Shown: positions 1 through 8,874, counted from the stretch's first letter. The stretch: 64,000 nucleotides of DNA from Phormidium ambiguum IAM M-71 (GCF_001904725.1 NZ_MRCE01000003.1:186001-250000); one strand, 5' to 3'. The notes: generated from the sequence alone by a model not told the origin. Numbers and translations: made by a program.

Positions 1-1169
1 ACCAAAATCATCATCAATCAAAAGGCTTACTTGGAGCAGGTTGGCGACCTTTATCTAGGCAATTTAATTTAGAATATTTTTGGCATTTACTATGGAATGA
101 TAACAATGAATTGACTCAAAAAACGGCTGATGTAATTAGCGATCTCGCTAATGCTGTAGGACGCAATGAATATACTTGGTGGGCAAATTGTTTAAATCTA
201 TTTTCAGATAATGTCAAATACGAAATAGATGTGTTTTGGAATTATTTAACTCCTGAACCTTCAATGCCGGATTACCGTTTTAAAGATGTTTTATCAACGG
301 AAAGTCCTATTAATCAAGCAGTGAGTCGGGATAGTATTCCCATTGATTATGTATTAAATCGTCTCCAAGAAATTACTGTCAAAAAAATTCTGGAAATTTT
401 AGGTCGACCTGATATTATCACTCAGTATTTCATGGAGCGATATTACTATTATCCAGTGTCTCAGTTTAGCAATTGGGAACGCTTAGAAACACCGGGAACA
501 ATTTACGCTTATTGGTCGAAACACCAAGTTTGGCTACAAATTGAAAGCCATGAAAAGGGACGACGTTGGTATAGCTTGATGGCGAAAGATTTAGCGCCAT
601 TAATTAACAAAGCAACTTACAATTTGGCGGTGATTCTCAGTGGCTATAAAAGCCGTGTCGGACAAGTTAATAGTTTATTTCCGATTCGCAGTTTTCCCAA
701 TGATATTCAAAGCTTTACTGACAAAGTTCAACAAGCAATTCTTGACCAAAATCAGTTAGCAGTTTTAGTACATGGTGAACCGGGTACTGGTAAAACTGCT
801 TGGACTCAAGCGGTGGCAAAAGAAATTTTGATGCCTTTGGGTTTTGTAATTTTTATTTTGGATCATGATGCGGTGGAAAATTTTATTCCGCCGAGTTATT
901 TGGAGCGAATTTGTCTGATAATTAATGAGGCGGATAATTTGGCTCAAGATCGAGGAAGCGCAGCGGCTCAAGGTAATACTAGAACTGAGCATATTTTGAG
1001 TTTGTTGGATGGAACTTTGTACCAAAGTGTGATTGAAGAAGGAGGGATTCAGCAGCAACAAAAGTTTGTGGTTTTGTTGACTTGTAATACTACTGAAAGG
1101 TTAGATCCGGCGATTTTAAGGAAGGGAAGGGTTGATTTAATGTACGAGTTTGGACACAAGTTTGTTTAA
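1..1169 (+). CDS. BCS1-like AAA ATPase, 5' truncated by window edge
   Basis: The frame is open from base 3 with no stop, so the gene begins before the window and the TTG at 111 is not its start. About 388 codons are visible. The C-terminal third is an AAA domain: Walker A GEPGTGKT (nt 777-800), a Walker B-like stretch LIINEAD (about 915-935), and a second region of homology TCNTTERLDPAIL then RKGRVD, a pattern typical of BCS1-type AAA proteins (sensor-1 Asn, arginine finger). The roughly 250 residues before it are aromatic-rich and unrecognised, probably substrate- or partner-specific. The Walker B aspartate is Asn here (NE instead of DE), which may weaken Mg binding. It is followed in the same direction by an unknown gene and an E1-like gene. 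AAA assignment is firm; function unknown. Confidence 0.85.
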   Translation, partial: QNHHQSKGLLGAGWRPLSRQFNLEYFWHLLWNDNNELTQKTADVISDLANAVGRNEYTWWANCLNLFSDNVKYEIDVFWNYLTPEPSMPDYRFKDVLSTESPINQAVSRDSIPIDYVLNRLQEITVKKILEILGRPDIITQYFMERYYYYPVSQFSNWERLETPGTIYAYWSKHQVWLQIESHEKGRRWYSLMAKDLAPLINKATYNLAVILSGYKSRVGQVNSLFPIRSFPNDIQSFTDKVQQAILDQNQLAVLVHGEPGTGKTAWTQAVAKEILMPLGFVIFILDHDAVENFIPPSYLERICLIINEADNLAQDRGSAAAQGNTRTEHILSLLDGTLYQSVIEEGGIQQQQKFVVLLTCNTTERLDPAILRKGRVDLMYEFGHKFV

Positions 1170-1177
1170 TTTTTTTG

Positions 1178-1210
1178 AACCGCAGAGGCGCAGAGGACGC
1201 AGAGGAGAAT
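1178..1210. repeat. CGCAGAGG-type short repeat
   Basis: Repeated CGCAGAGG/CGCAGAGGA units lie directly after the AAA gene. This is a relative of the CGCAGATGAA repeats at 2099, 2171, 2265, 37107 and 45350. Such units are commonly intergenic in cyanobacteria and many other bacteria. Confidence 0.6.
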
Positions 1211-1251
1211 AAGAGGAGATTTGTTAGGTCAAAATTTTAATTAGTTGAGAT

Positions 1252-2094
1252 TTGAAAGGTAAACCTAGTGTGGATATTCGCAAACTCTTGAATCAAGTTG
1301 CTGCACAAGAAATGCAGTTAAAGGAGACTCAGTTTCTGGCACCCTGCGTGCGTGGTGGTTTGGTTCGCACTAGGGTTGCTAATATTATTTATAGTTTTGC
1401 TCCCCAACCACGAAATTTTGAAGGATGGGGAATTTTTCAACCCGTTGATGAGAAGTTCGCAACAGTTGTTGATGAACCAAGTTTGGCACAATTAGCGGAG
1501 TATTTAAAGTTATTAAAACCTCTGCGATCGCGTTTAGCTTATCCTTTGCGCGGGAAAACTTGGTTAGCTTATCCCATGAATGAAAGCGATGCTTTACAAC
1601 GGTTTGGATTTGCTAAACCTATGGCGGTGCATTTGGTGAGTGAAGGTGCTACTTTTGAACCAATTATTACGCGGTTTGATGGTAATACTTGGTGGTTTGA
1701 TGAGTGCGATCGCCGTACCGATCCTTTACTCACAGAAAACCTCAAAGAACATCTGAAAAAAGCTATTTCACTAGAAGAATTGCGCTTTAAAGGTATTACA
1801 CCAGAAATGCGATCGCTTTACCAATTAACCACCAAAAAAAACCAAAAATTTACAGCTAAAACAGATGAACAACGTCTGCAAAAAGCTTTAAAAATGGGTG
1901 GCGGAGAAATGCGCGAATTTTACGATCGCCAAGATCATTGGGTAGTGGAATGGACAACCGCTAATGGCGAACGCCACACTTCCGCAATTTCTAAAAACGA
2001 CTTAACAGTTATTAGTTCGGGAATTTGTTTAAGTGGACGCGATCGGGATTTTGATTTGCAATCTCTTGTTGGTGTGATGGAAAATCGGGATTAA
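1252..2094 (+). CDS. Conserved-looking protein of unknown function between AAA and E1-like genes
   Basis: A 280-residue soluble protein with no signal peptide or membrane segment. The start is a TTG with only a weak purine stretch before it. The first in-frame ATG (1312, MQLKETQFL) is an alternative that loses 20 residues. I do not recognise the family. Visible features are a GGLVRTRV stretch near residue 35, a Trp-rich centre (GNTWWFDECDRRTDP, about residues 144-158) and a basic C-terminal half. HIP1 sites and codon use resemble the neighbours. It sits 82 nt after the AAA gene and 229 nt before the ThiF-like gene in the same orientation, so a functional trio is plausible. The gaps contain repeats, so co-transcription is not certain. 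Confidence 0.7.
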   Translation: MKGKPSVDIRKLLNQVAAQEMQLKETQFLAPCVRGGLVRTRVANIIYSFAPQPRNFEGWGIFQPVDEKFATVVDEPSLAQLAEYLKLLKPLRSRLAYPLRGKTWLAYPMNESDALQRFGFAKPMAVHLVSEGATFEPIITRFDGNTWWFDECDRRTDPLLTENLKEHLKKAISLEELRFKGITPEMRSLYQLTTKKNQKFTAKTDEQRLQKALKMGGGEMREFYDRQDHWVVEWTTANGERHTSAISKNDLTVISSGICLSGRDRDFDLQSLVGVMENRD

Positions 2095-2098
2095 ATTT

Positions 2099-2304
2099 AA
2101 CCGCAGATGAACGCAGATAAACGCAGATAAGAATTGATTAGGCTGTTGGTAAAAGTCCAAAATTTAGTTTTTTTTACCACAGATGAACACAGATGAACAC
2201 AGATGGGAAGATGGAGATCTTTTACTTCGATAAGAGATCTATGCACCCTACGATAAACTTGCGCTTACATCTGCGTTCATCTGCGTTCATCTGCGGTAAA
2301 AAAA
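2099..2304. repeat. Three CGCAGATGAA repeat blocks, outer two inverted
   Basis: Blocks at about 2099-2139 (CGCAGATGAACGCAGATAAA), 2171-2206 (CACAGATGAACACAGATG) and 2265-2304 (CATCTGCGTTCATCTGCG, inverted relative to the first). The outer blocks could pair as a long stem ending just before the Shine-Dalgarno of the E1-like gene. Confidence 0.65.
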
Positions 2305-2323
2305 ATAATTTCTCGGAGGTGTT

Positions 2324-2959
2324 ATGAGTATCTTTTTCCACGAACAACTATACAGAACCTCAGAAATAATGGCAAAAATTAAAGATTTTTCCATTACCAT
2401 CTGTGGCGCAGGTGCTTTAGGTGCAAACATTACCGAAAATTTAGCACGTTCTGGTTTTACTAAGTTGAAAGCGATCGATTGCGATCGCATCGAAGAACGC
2501 AACCTTTCCACCCAACCATATTATCGCTCTGATGTCGGCGCTTTCAAAGCCAAAATTCTCGCCAATTCCCTTTATCGTGCTTTAGGAATAACTGTAGACG
2601 CACAAACAAAAGAATTAACCGCTACAAATGCGGCGAAATTAATTTCCGGTAACTCTTTAGTTATTGATACCTTTGATAACAGCATTGCCAGAAAAGCAGT
2701 TAAAGATTACTGTGAAAATGCTCATCTTCCTTGTTTGCACGTCGGATTAGCAGGAGACTACGCCGAGGTAATTTGGAATCAAAAATATCGCGTTCCTTCC
2801 CCTGCAAATGATGATGTCTGCGACTACCCTTTAGCACGCAACTTAGTCACTCTTGCAGTCGCCGTTGCTTGCGAAACAATTGTTACCTTTGTAGCTACAG
2901 GTAAACAAAACAATTTCACTGTCACCTTAGCAGATTTAGCAATCCAATCCTATTATTAA
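2324..2959 (+). CDS. Stand-alone E1-like (ThiF/MoeB/HesA fold) adenylyltransferase-type protein
   Basis: A 211-residue protein with the Rossmann adenylation core of E1-like enzymes, which activate the C-terminus of a ubiquitin-like or sulfur-carrier protein with ATP. Seen: nucleotide-binding GAGALG (residues 28-33), ERNLSTQ and GAFKA (the R-N-Q...G-K signature), and DTFDN (115-119), the Asp position that binds Mg. The CxxC zinc pairs of MoeB/ThiF are missing. C166 (DDVCDYPL) lies in the region where a catalytic Cys would be expected. The start is secure: GGAGGT lies 7 nt before the ATG. No ubiquitin-like partner, E2 or JAB protease is in view. The third member of the AAA/unknown/E1 set. It resembles ThiF-related proteins of multi-gene cassettes more than a housekeeping MoeB. 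Confidence 0.85.
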   Translation: MSIFFHEQLYRTSEIMAKIKDFSITICGAGALGANITENLARSGFTKLKAIDCDRIEERNLSTQPYYRSDVGAFKAKILANSLYRALGITVDAQTKELTATNAAKLISGNSLVIDTFDNSIARKAVKDYCENAHLPCLHVGLAGDYAEVIWNQKYRVPSPANDDVCDYPLARNLVTLAVAVACETIVTFVATGKQNNFTVTLADLAIQSYY

Positions 2960-2973
2960 TTATGCACAATAAA

Positions 2974-3003
2974 AGTCCTGTAGTTACTGAAAACAACAGG
3001 ACT
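2974..3003 (-). terminator. Intrinsic terminator for the RRM gene
   Basis: AGTCCTGT (2974-2981) pairs with ACAGGACT (2996-3003). On the minus strand the stem is followed by a TTTTATT run. It lies 66 nt beyond the stop of the minus-strand RRM gene and 14 nt beyond the stop of the convergent E1-like gene. Confidence 0.7.
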
Positions 3004-3069
3004 AAAAAACTAGTTGGGATAAAACAATAGGAAATTAATTGCTAATTTAATTTGCATTTTCCCAGAGTT

Positions 3070-3378
3070 TTAGTAACGTCGTTGTTGCCGATTGTTACCG
3101 CCCCATCCACCACCTGCGGAAGCTTTTCTATTATCTTCACGAGGTTTAGCTTTATTAACTTTTAAATCGCGCCCCATCCATTCAGCGCCATCCAAAGCAG
3201 CGATCGCAGCATCTTCTTCTGCATCTGTGGACATTTCCACAAAACCAAAACCTCTTGGACGACCTGTTTCCCGGTCTGCTGGTAAATGAACTCGTTGAAC
3301 AGTTCCATACTCTGAAAAGACATTAGTTAAATCTTGTTCAGAAACCGAGTAAGAAAGGTTGCCTACATAAATGGACAT
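3070..3378 (-). CDS. rbp: RNA-binding protein with one RRM and a short Gly-rich tail (cyanobacterial Rbp family)
   Basis: A 102-residue protein. One RNA recognition motif occupies residues 1-80, with RNP2 IYVGNL at residues 3-8 and RNP1 RGFGFVEM near residue 43, followed by a Gly/Asn/Arg tail (GGGWGGNN). This is the architecture of cyanobacterial Rbp proteins, which bind single-stranded RNA or DNA; several are cold-induced or help localise photosystem mRNAs. Which paralogue this is cannot be told from sequence alone. The long AT-rich upstream region (3379-3563) would fit the extended 5' leader seen in cold-regulated rbp genes, but no specific motif was identified. A terminator follows at 3003-2974. 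Confidence 0.92.
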   Translation of the reverse strand: MSIYVGNLSYSVSEQDLTNVFSEYGTVQRVHLPADRETGRPRGFGFVEMSTDAEEDAAIAALDGAEWMGRDLKVNKAKPREDNRKASAGGGWGGNNRQQRRY

Positions 3379-3563
3379 GAATGATCTCCGAAGCCAGAGT
3401 AGTCTAAGTTACATATCAATTGAGATTCGGAAACAAGTCTGCCTATATTATTTGTTAATACTAAAAACACAAGCCGCACCGAATTCAATCTCGCCAAATT
3501 ATGATAACATAAAAATACTTAAACTTTAAGTTTTATAATTAAGTTTTATATCAATATTTAACA

Positions 3564-4637
3564 TTATCTAACAATACTGGGATCGACATCTTTCAAGGTA
3601 GGACACCCACTTAAAGCCATAGCTAAATCTAATTCATCCCTTAATAATTCTAATACTTTTTGTACACCTAGTTGTCCATCAACAGCTAAACCCCATAATA
3701 CAGGTCTTCCTAAAAGTACTGCTTTTGCTCCTAATGCTAACGCTTTCAAAACATCTGTACCGCGACGAATTCCCCCATCTACCAATATTTCTGCCTTGTT
3801 TCCCACCGCCGCCACAACATCACTCAAAGCATCAATAGAAGCGATCGCACCATCCAATTGTCTACCCCCATGATTAGAAACAATTATCGCTTTTGCACCA
3901 CATTCTACCGCTCGTAAAGCATCATCCCCGCGCAGGATTCCTTTTACTACTAAAGGTAGAGGCGAAATTGACTGCAACCACTCTAAATCTTGCCAAGTTA
4001 AAGCCGGATTCAGCTGTTCCAAAAAATAGGTAAATAAACCTGATTCACCAGGATGATAAGAAATTTCTAAATCATTTATACTGGCTAAATTTGCCAGTTC
4101 CATTCCCGGAGGCAAAACAAATTGATTGCGTCTATCCTTTTCTCGTCTTCCTAAAACTGGTGCATCTACAGTTAAACATAATGCTTGAAAACCTGCCGCA
4201 TAAGCACGTTCTACTAACACTTTTGTCAGTTGGCGGTCTCGATGTACATATAATTGAAACCAACGCAAACTATCAACTGCTGCTACGGTTTCTAAAGACT
4301 TTGTTGCCAAAGTACTTAATACCATTATGGTTCCCAATTCTCGCGCCGCTTTTGCTGTCGCTACCTCACCTTCAGAGTGCGCTAAACACTGAAAAGCCAT
4401 CGGCGCAATTAAAATTGGCATCGATAATTTTTGACCGAGAATAGTTGTGCTTAAATCTCTTTGACTCACATCCACTAACATTCGTGGACGTAATTTATAC
4501 TTATCAAAAGCTGCACGATTATCCTTTAATGTTACTTCATCCCATGCACCACTAGCATAATAATCAAATGCCATTGGCGATAAACGTGCTTGTGCTAGCG
4601 GTTCGTATTCAAATAGATTAATAAGTTTAACAGTCAT
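3564..4637 (-). CDS. FMN-dependent alpha-hydroxyacid oxidase (lactate/glycolate oxidase family)
   Basis: A 357-residue TIM-barrel flavoenzyme that oxidises an L-2-hydroxyacid to the 2-oxoacid. Family marks in order: FDYYASGAWDE near the N-terminus (substrate Tyr), PIMIAPMAFQ-type FMN segment, WFQLYVHRDR, LTVDAPVLGRRE, VVKGIL (FMN Lys), the catalytic SNHGGRQLDG with His and Arg, and DGGIRRGTDVLKAL plus LLGRP at the phosphate site. Length is typical (about 360). In nitrogen-fixing cyanobacteria the homologous enzyme has been characterised as an L-lactate oxidase, whereas plants use it as glycolate oxidase; the substrate here is not decided by the sequence. Monocistronic, with about 77-105 nt to the divergent secreted-protein gene upstream. 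Confidence 0.9.
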   Translation of the reverse strand: MTVKLINLFEYEPLAQARLSPMAFDYYASGAWDEVTLKDNRAAFDKYKLRPRMLVDVSQRDLSTTILGQKLSMPILIAPMAFQCLAHSEGEVATAKAARELGTIMVLSTLATKSLETVAAVDSLRWFQLYVHRDRQLTKVLVERAYAAGFQALCLTVDAPVLGRREKDRRNQFVLPPGMELANLASINDLEISYHPGESGLFTYFLEQLNPALTWQDLEWLQSISPLPLVVKGILRGDDALRAVECGAKAIIVSNHGGRQLDGAIASIDALSDVVAAVGNKAEILVDGGIRRGTDVLKALALGAKAVLLGRPVLWGLAVDGQLGVQKVLELLRDELDLAMALSGCPTLKDVDPSIVR

Positions 4638-4741
4638 CCGAGTTTAAGAACGATCGCATCTAAATTATATACTGGAGCGAATTATCATTAAATAAATTTC
4701 TGTTAATTTAGTAATTGATGGTAATTTCAATTTATGAATAT

Positions 4742-5164
4742 ATGCAAAAGTTTTTTTTAGCGATCGCCAGCACCACAACCTTTTTTACCCTACTCTTGAC
4801 TATCCGTACTTTCGATATTGTCGCATCTCAATCACCAACCTTGCAAGTAGCTCAACAACCGAATTGCAAAGAACCGCAAACTCAAATGGAAATTAACGTC
4901 TGTGCTGGCATAGAATATCAAAATGCTGACAAAAGACTCAACCAAGTGTACCAAAAATTAATGCCTAAACTATCAGCTGCACGGAAACAAAAATTAATTG
5001 TAGCCCAAAGAGCTTGGCTTAATTTCCGAGACACTAATTGCGAATTTGAAATGAGTCAATTTGAAGGTGGAACAATGGCACCCGCAGCTAAAGCTGGTTG
5101 TATGGCACAATTAACAAAAACGCGGACAACACAGTTAGAGCAATATATAGAATCAGCTTTGTAA
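4742..5164 (+). CDS. LprI-like (DUF1311) secreted protein
   Basis: A signal peptide-like N-terminus (MQKFFLAIASTTTFFTLLL) is followed by about 100 residues with the LprI/DUF1311 pattern: CKEPQTQMEINVCAG, then QRAWLNFRDTNCEFE and AAKAGCM, giving conserved cysteines and the WxxxRDxxC core. Members are periplasmic or lipoprotein-like; one mycobacterial member inhibits lysozyme, but most have no tested function. The frame extends upstream to an ATG at 4718 and a TTG at 4715. I chose 4742 because it puts a basic residue right before the hydrophobic stretch. No clear Shine-Dalgarno supports any of the three. Family call firm, role open. Confidence 0.82.
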   Translation: MQKFFLAIASTTTFFTLLLTIRTFDIVASQSPTLQVAQQPNCKEPQTQMEINVCAGIEYQNADKRLNQVYQKLMPKLSAARKQKLIVAQRAWLNFRDTNCEFEMSQFEGGTMAPAAKAGCMAQLTKTRTTQLEQYIESAL

Positions 5165-5217
5165 CTAAGTATAAACTATAATATCTTTAGCTTGTTGTTG
5201 TCACTCAATTTTTTTAT

Positions 5218-5745
5218 ATGCCACATAAACGACTTTTGATGTTAGTAGCTAGTTGCACATTCCTAAGTACTAGTTATTTCGTAATAAATTCCCAAACAAA
5301 TAGGCTTTTAGCTCAGATAGTTCCTACAAATCAAGTCATTTCTCAAATTAAAGGTAAAACCCAAGTACCAATATTTCTTCCTAGCAAATTACCTTTTGGT
5401 GAATCACAAAAAGTTTATTTTAATAGTGAAATAACTGACAAAGGTTACATTGTTTCATTTAATTATACGCCTGATTGTCAAGGAACACCTTGTTATATTG
5501 GCTCAATACAAGCAGAAAGAGGTAGTGAATTTGTTAAGCCAGAACGAGGAATAACTAAAGCATTTAAAAATGTTACCTTAGCTGGGGGAAATAAAGGAGT
5601 GTTTCATAATGGTTGTGGTGCCTATTGTACGGCTACTTTAGAATGGAAATATCAAGGGGTTTTGTATCGAATAGCTCTCAAAAACGGGTTAGAAAAAGAT
5701 GCAATTGCTATTGCTAATTCCGCAATTCAATCTGGTAGACGTTAA
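5218..5745 (+). CDS. Secreted protein of unknown function
   Basis: A 175-residue protein beginning with a signal peptide-like segment (residues 1-32, hydrophobic LLMLVASCTFLS with a preceding KR). Family not recognised. The mature part has four cysteines in two close groups (CQGTPC and CGAYC), suggesting disulfides outside the cytoplasm, and a central PIFLPSKLPFGES stretch. It lies 53 nt after the LprI-like gene on the same strand, so the two could be co-transcribed envelope proteins, but nothing more links them. Confidence 0.7.
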   Translation: MPHKRLLMLVASCTFLSTSYFVINSQTNRLLAQIVPTNQVISQIKGKTQVPIFLPSKLPFGESQKVYFNSEITDKGYIVSFNYTPDCQGTPCYIGSIQAERGSEFVKPERGITKAFKNVTLAGGNKGVFHNGCGAYCTATLEWKYQGVLYRIALKNGLEKDAIAIANSAIQSGRR

Positions 5746-5828
5746 ATTTTATCTCTCTTATTAATCTGAATTGCAAATGGCGTTTCCCTCCGAAGAATAA
5801 GGATCTACACGCCATTGCAATTGGTTCT

Positions 5829-5981
5829 TCAGCACTCAGCAATAATCTTATTTCCTCTCCTCAGACTATGCCATTCCTTAATTTGGTCTGGGGATTTTGC
5901 TTGTTTTAGCAACTCTTCACTTGGTAAATTTTCTAGTAGCTGGGCGATTTGCTCTAAAATTTCAATATTGTTTTGGCTCAT
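5829..5981 (-). CDS. Possible small ORF, perhaps a frameshifted remnant
   Basis: An ATG at 5981 opens 50 codons of charged, helix-like sequence (MSQNNIEILEQIAQLLENLP, then EELLKQAKS). After the stop at 5829 a different frame reads QLQWRVDPYSSEGNAIC and ends at 5761. That tail looks protein-like, so the pair may be one roughly 70-codon gene broken by a frameshift. Not identified; no strong ribosome-binding site. Could be chance. Confidence 0.35.
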   Translation of the reverse strand: MSQNNIEILEQIAQLLENLPSEELLKQAKSPDQIKEWHSLRRGNKIIAEC

Positions 5982-6076
5982 AAGTAAAACTAGATTACTT
6001 TAGTCAATCAGAAAGTCACGTACTAAGGTAGTCTAGATCAAGTGATTTGATACGCTCCTTTGACAATAATTGCTTT

Positions 6077-7042
6077 ATGTCCCCTGCTGTTTCCAGTCCC
6101 CCGCGCATTATTCGTATTGCTTCTCGCAAAAGTCAACTCGCCCTAGTGCAAACCTACTGGGTGCAAGAACAACTCCAGAAACACTTCCCTGACAGAACGT
6201 TTGAAGTCCACACCATGAGTACGCAAGGTGACAAAATTTTAGATGTTGCCTTAGCCAAAATTGGCGATAAAGGACTATTTACTAAAGAACTGGAACTGGG
6301 AATGATTAACCAGGAGACAGACTTTGCGGTTCATTCCTTAAAAGACCTGCCCACTAGACTACCAGAAGGCTTAGTTTTAGGTTGCGTTACCGAAAGGGAA
6401 AACCCTGCTGATGCCTTGGTAGTACATGAAAAATTTAAAGATAAGCAACTAGAAACTTTACCGGAAGGTGCTGTCGTGGGAACATCTTCCCTGCGACGTT
6501 TAGCACAGTTGCGCCATCGCTTTCCGTATTTGACATTTAAAGACATTCGGGGGAATTTGAATACCCGATTGGCGAAATTAGATGCTGGAGAGTTCGATGC
6601 CATCATTTTAGCAGTGGCGGGTTTACAACGGTTAGGAATGAGCGATCGCATTCACCAAGTCATCCCCGCCGAAATTTCCCTCCACGCCGTCGGACAAGGT
6701 GCTCTAGGCATCGAATGTCGTGCCGATGACACCGAAGTTCTCTCCCTAATCAAAGTACTAGAACACACCCCCACCGCCCAACGTTGCTACGCCGAACGCG
6801 CCTTCCTTCGAGAACTAGAAGGTGGTTGTCAAGTACCCATCGGCGTAAACACCGTCATCGAAGGCGAACAACTGACCCTCACCGGAGTAGTTGCCAGTTT
6901 AGATGGACAAAAATTAGTCAAAGACAGCATTACCGGAAACGCCATCGCTGCCGAAGAACTGGGTACCCAACTAGCACAAAAACTGCGCGAACAAGGCGCA
7001 GCGGAAATTCTCGCAGAAATTTTCGCAGAAGTCGGACGGTGA
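6077..7042 (+). CDS. hemC: Porphobilinogen deaminase (hydroxymethylbilane synthase)
   Basis: A 321-residue enzyme that polymerises four porphobilinogen molecules to hydroxymethylbilane in tetrapyrrole synthesis, feeding heme and chlorophyll. Seen: [16 protein letters not shown] at the N-terminus, FTKELELG and [12 protein letters not shown] (catalytic Asp), [21 protein letters not shown], and the cofactor cysteine in the GGCQVPIGV loop that carries dipyrromethane. An upstream in-frame TTG at 6047 is possible, but ATG 6077 gives the normal family N-terminus. The same window holds chlB and tRNA-Glu(UUC), both tied to the same pathway, but they are not adjacent and no shared control was seen. Confidence 0.96.
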   Translation: MSPAVSSPPRIIRIASRKSQLALVQTYWVQEQLQKHFPDRTFEVHTMSTQGDKILDVALAKIGDKGLFTKELELGMINQETDFAVHSLKDLPTRLPEGLVLGCVTERENPADALVVHEKFKDKQLETLPEGAVVGTSSLRRLAQLRHRFPYLTFKDIRGNLNTRLAKLDAGEFDAIILAVAGLQRLGMSDRIHQVIPAEISLHAVGQGALGIECRADDTEVLSLIKVLEHTPTAQRCYAERAFLRELEGGCQVPIGVNTVIEGEQLTLTGVVASLDGQKLVKDSITGNAIAAEELGTQLAQKLREQGAAEILAEIFAEVGR

Positions 7043-7047
7043 TATAA

Positions 7048-7099
7048 AAGTGATGAGTTATAGGTTGTGAGTTTTGTATTAACTTAAAACTCATCACTT
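7048..7099. terminator. Inverted repeat after hemC
   Basis: AAGTGATGAGTT (7048-7059) is perfectly complementary to AACTCATCACTT (7088-7099) across a 28-nt loop. It has no clean T-run, so it may be a repeat element or a weak terminator. Confidence 0.45.
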
Positions 7100-7179
7100 A
7101 AAACTCAAAACTTACTAGATACAGTATTCTTTCTTGCTAAACTTCTGTAACGAACTATTTCAGGCAACCCCAAAAAAAA

Positions 7180-8586
7180 ATGCGGATTCTATTTGTTGCA
7201 GCTGAAGCAGCCCCCCTAGCAAAAATAGGCGGTATGGGGGATGTCGTCGGTGCCCTGCCCAAAGTCCTCAGAAGAATGGGGCATGACGTTCGGCTATTTA
7301 TGCCTTACTATGGCTTCCTGCCGGACAAAATGGACATTCCCAAAGCACCTATTTGGAACGGCAGTGCTATGGGGCAAGACTTCGCTGTCTATCAGACTCT
7401 CTTCCCCAACAGCGATGTTCCCTTGTACTTATTCGGTCATCCATCATTTTGGCCTCGACGGATTTATTTTGGAGAAGATGAAGACTGGCGGTTTACCCTA
7501 TTTTCCAATGGCGCAGCCGAGTTTGCCTGGAACTATTGGAAACCAGATATTATTCACTGCCATGACTGGCACACGGGGATGATTCCAGTGTGGATGAACG
7601 AAGATCCCACTATTAAAACGGTATTCACGATTCACAACTTGGCATATCAAGGGCCCTGGCGCTGGCGTTTGGAACAAATTACTTGGTGTCCTTGGTATAT
7701 GCAAGGTGATAACACAATGGCAGCAGCAATTTTGTTTGCTGACAAAGTGAATACAGTTTCTCCTACTTATGCCGACCAAATTAAGACTCCGGCTCACGGT
7801 GAGCGGATGGAAGGTTTGTTATCCTACGTTAGCGGTAAGTTAAGTGGGATTCTAAACGGCATTGATACTACTAGTTACGACCCTGCTACCGATAAACACA
7901 TCGCCAGAAACTTCTCAGTCGATACTATTGAAGAACGCCGCTTCAACAAAGTTGCTCTCCAAGAAGAAGTCGGTTTGGAAGTCAACGCTAATGCTTTTTT
8001 ACTTGGCTTGGTGTCGCGGTTGGTAGAACAGAAGGGTATCGATCTGATGATTCAGATTTTAGACCGCTTCATGTCCTATACAGATTCTCAGTTTATCCTT
8101 TTGGGTTTGGGCGATCCCTACTACGAAAACCAAATGTGGCAAATTGCTTCTCGTTATCGTGGTCGGATGTCTGCTTATATCCTGCAAAGTGATTCTTTGG
8201 CGAGAAGGGTTTATGCTGGGACTGATGCTTTCTTGATGCCCAGCCGTTTTGAGCCTTGCGGTATTAGCCAAATGTTGGCGATGCGTTATGGTTCTGTGCC
8301 CATTGTCCGCCGTACTGGTGGTTTGGTTGATACTGTTACCCACCATGAACCGACGGAACACGCAGGTACAGGCTACTGTTTTGACCGCTACGAACCTTTA
8401 GACCTTTATACCTGTTTAGTTCGGGCGTGGGAAGCTTTCCGGTATAAGAAGGAATGGCGCGAATTACAACAACGCGGTATGAGGATGGATTTCAGCTGGG
8501 ATAAGTCCGCTGTTGAATACGAGAAGTTGTACCAGTCCTTAATTAATTCTTCAACAGATCAAGAACCAGAATTAGCCAATGCCTAA
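7180..8586 (+). CDS. glgA: Glycogen synthase, ADP-glucose type (GlgA2-like)
   Basis: A 468-residue GT5 glycosyltransferase that elongates alpha-1,4-glucan from ADP-glucose. Seen: [20 protein letters not shown] (the K-x-G-G donor loop), FHCHDW-type [39 protein letters not shown], and the C-terminal [11 protein letters not shown] plus [10 protein letters not shown] (E377-type donor residues). Cyanobacteria usually have two synthases. The [13 protein letters not shown] form and overall sequence resemble my memory of the GlgA2 branch, but that subgrouping needs a tree. Transcription stands alone; a long repeat array follows. Confidence 0.95.
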   Translation: MRILFVAAEAAPLAKIGGMGDVVGALPKVLRRMGHDVRLFMPYYGFLPDKMDIPKAPIWNGSAMGQDFAVYQTLFPNSDVPLYLFGHPSFWPRRIYFGEDEDWRFTLFSNGAAEFAWNYWKPDIIHCHDWHTGMIPVWMNEDPTIKTVFTIHNLAYQGPWRWRLEQITWCPWYMQGDNTMAAAILFADKVNTVSPTYADQIKTPAHGERMEGLLSYVSGKLSGILNGIDTTSYDPATDKHIARNFSVDTIEERRFNKVALQEEVGLEVNANAFLLGLVSRLVEQKGIDLMIQILDRFMSYTDSQFILLGLGDPYYENQMWQIASRYRGRMSAYILQSDSLARRVYAGTDAFLMPSRFEPCGISQMLAMRYGSVPIVRRTGGLVDTVTHHEPTEHAGTGYCFDRYEPLDLYTCLVRAWEAFRYKKEWRELQQRGMRMDFSWDKSAVEYEKLYQSLINSSTDQEPELANA

Positions 8587-8697
8587 AGTTTAGTTGCCAT
8601 TGGTCTAGTTTTTCTGTTTTTTGCTTGACAATTCAACAAATTTATGTATCTGTGGGAAAGTGCGATCGTCCTAAGTAGTGCGATCGCACTTTATTTT

Positions 8698-8874
8698 TGG
8701 GAAAAGGCAGAAGGGAAGAAAGGCAGAAGGGAAGAAAGGCAGAAGGGAAGAAAGGCAGAAGGCAGAAGGCAGAAGGCAGAAGGTAAAAATTCCCCTTGTC
8801 CCCTTGTCCCCCCTGCTCCCCTGCTCCCCTGCTCCCCTGCTCCCCTGCCTCCCTGCCCCCCATCTCCCCATCTC
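8698..8874. repeat. Composite array: 15-mer and GGCAGAA heptamers, then TGCTCCCC octamers
   Basis: From about 8700 there are copies of AAGGCAGAAGGGAAG, grading into tandem GGCAGAA heptamers (to about 8782), then CCCCTTGT pairs, then about five CTGCTCCC octamers, ending next to the stop codon of the M23 gene at 8875. The same two-part composition recurs at 12040-12183. Heptamer arrays of this kind (STRR type) are known in cyanobacterial intergenic DNA. The open frames that cross this array are low-complexity artefacts. Confidence 0.9.

Noticed and set aside
6784-7047. 87-codon Arg-rich frame inside hemC
   Set aside because: Shadow of hemC in another frame; composition is an artefact of HIP1 and GC-rich codons.
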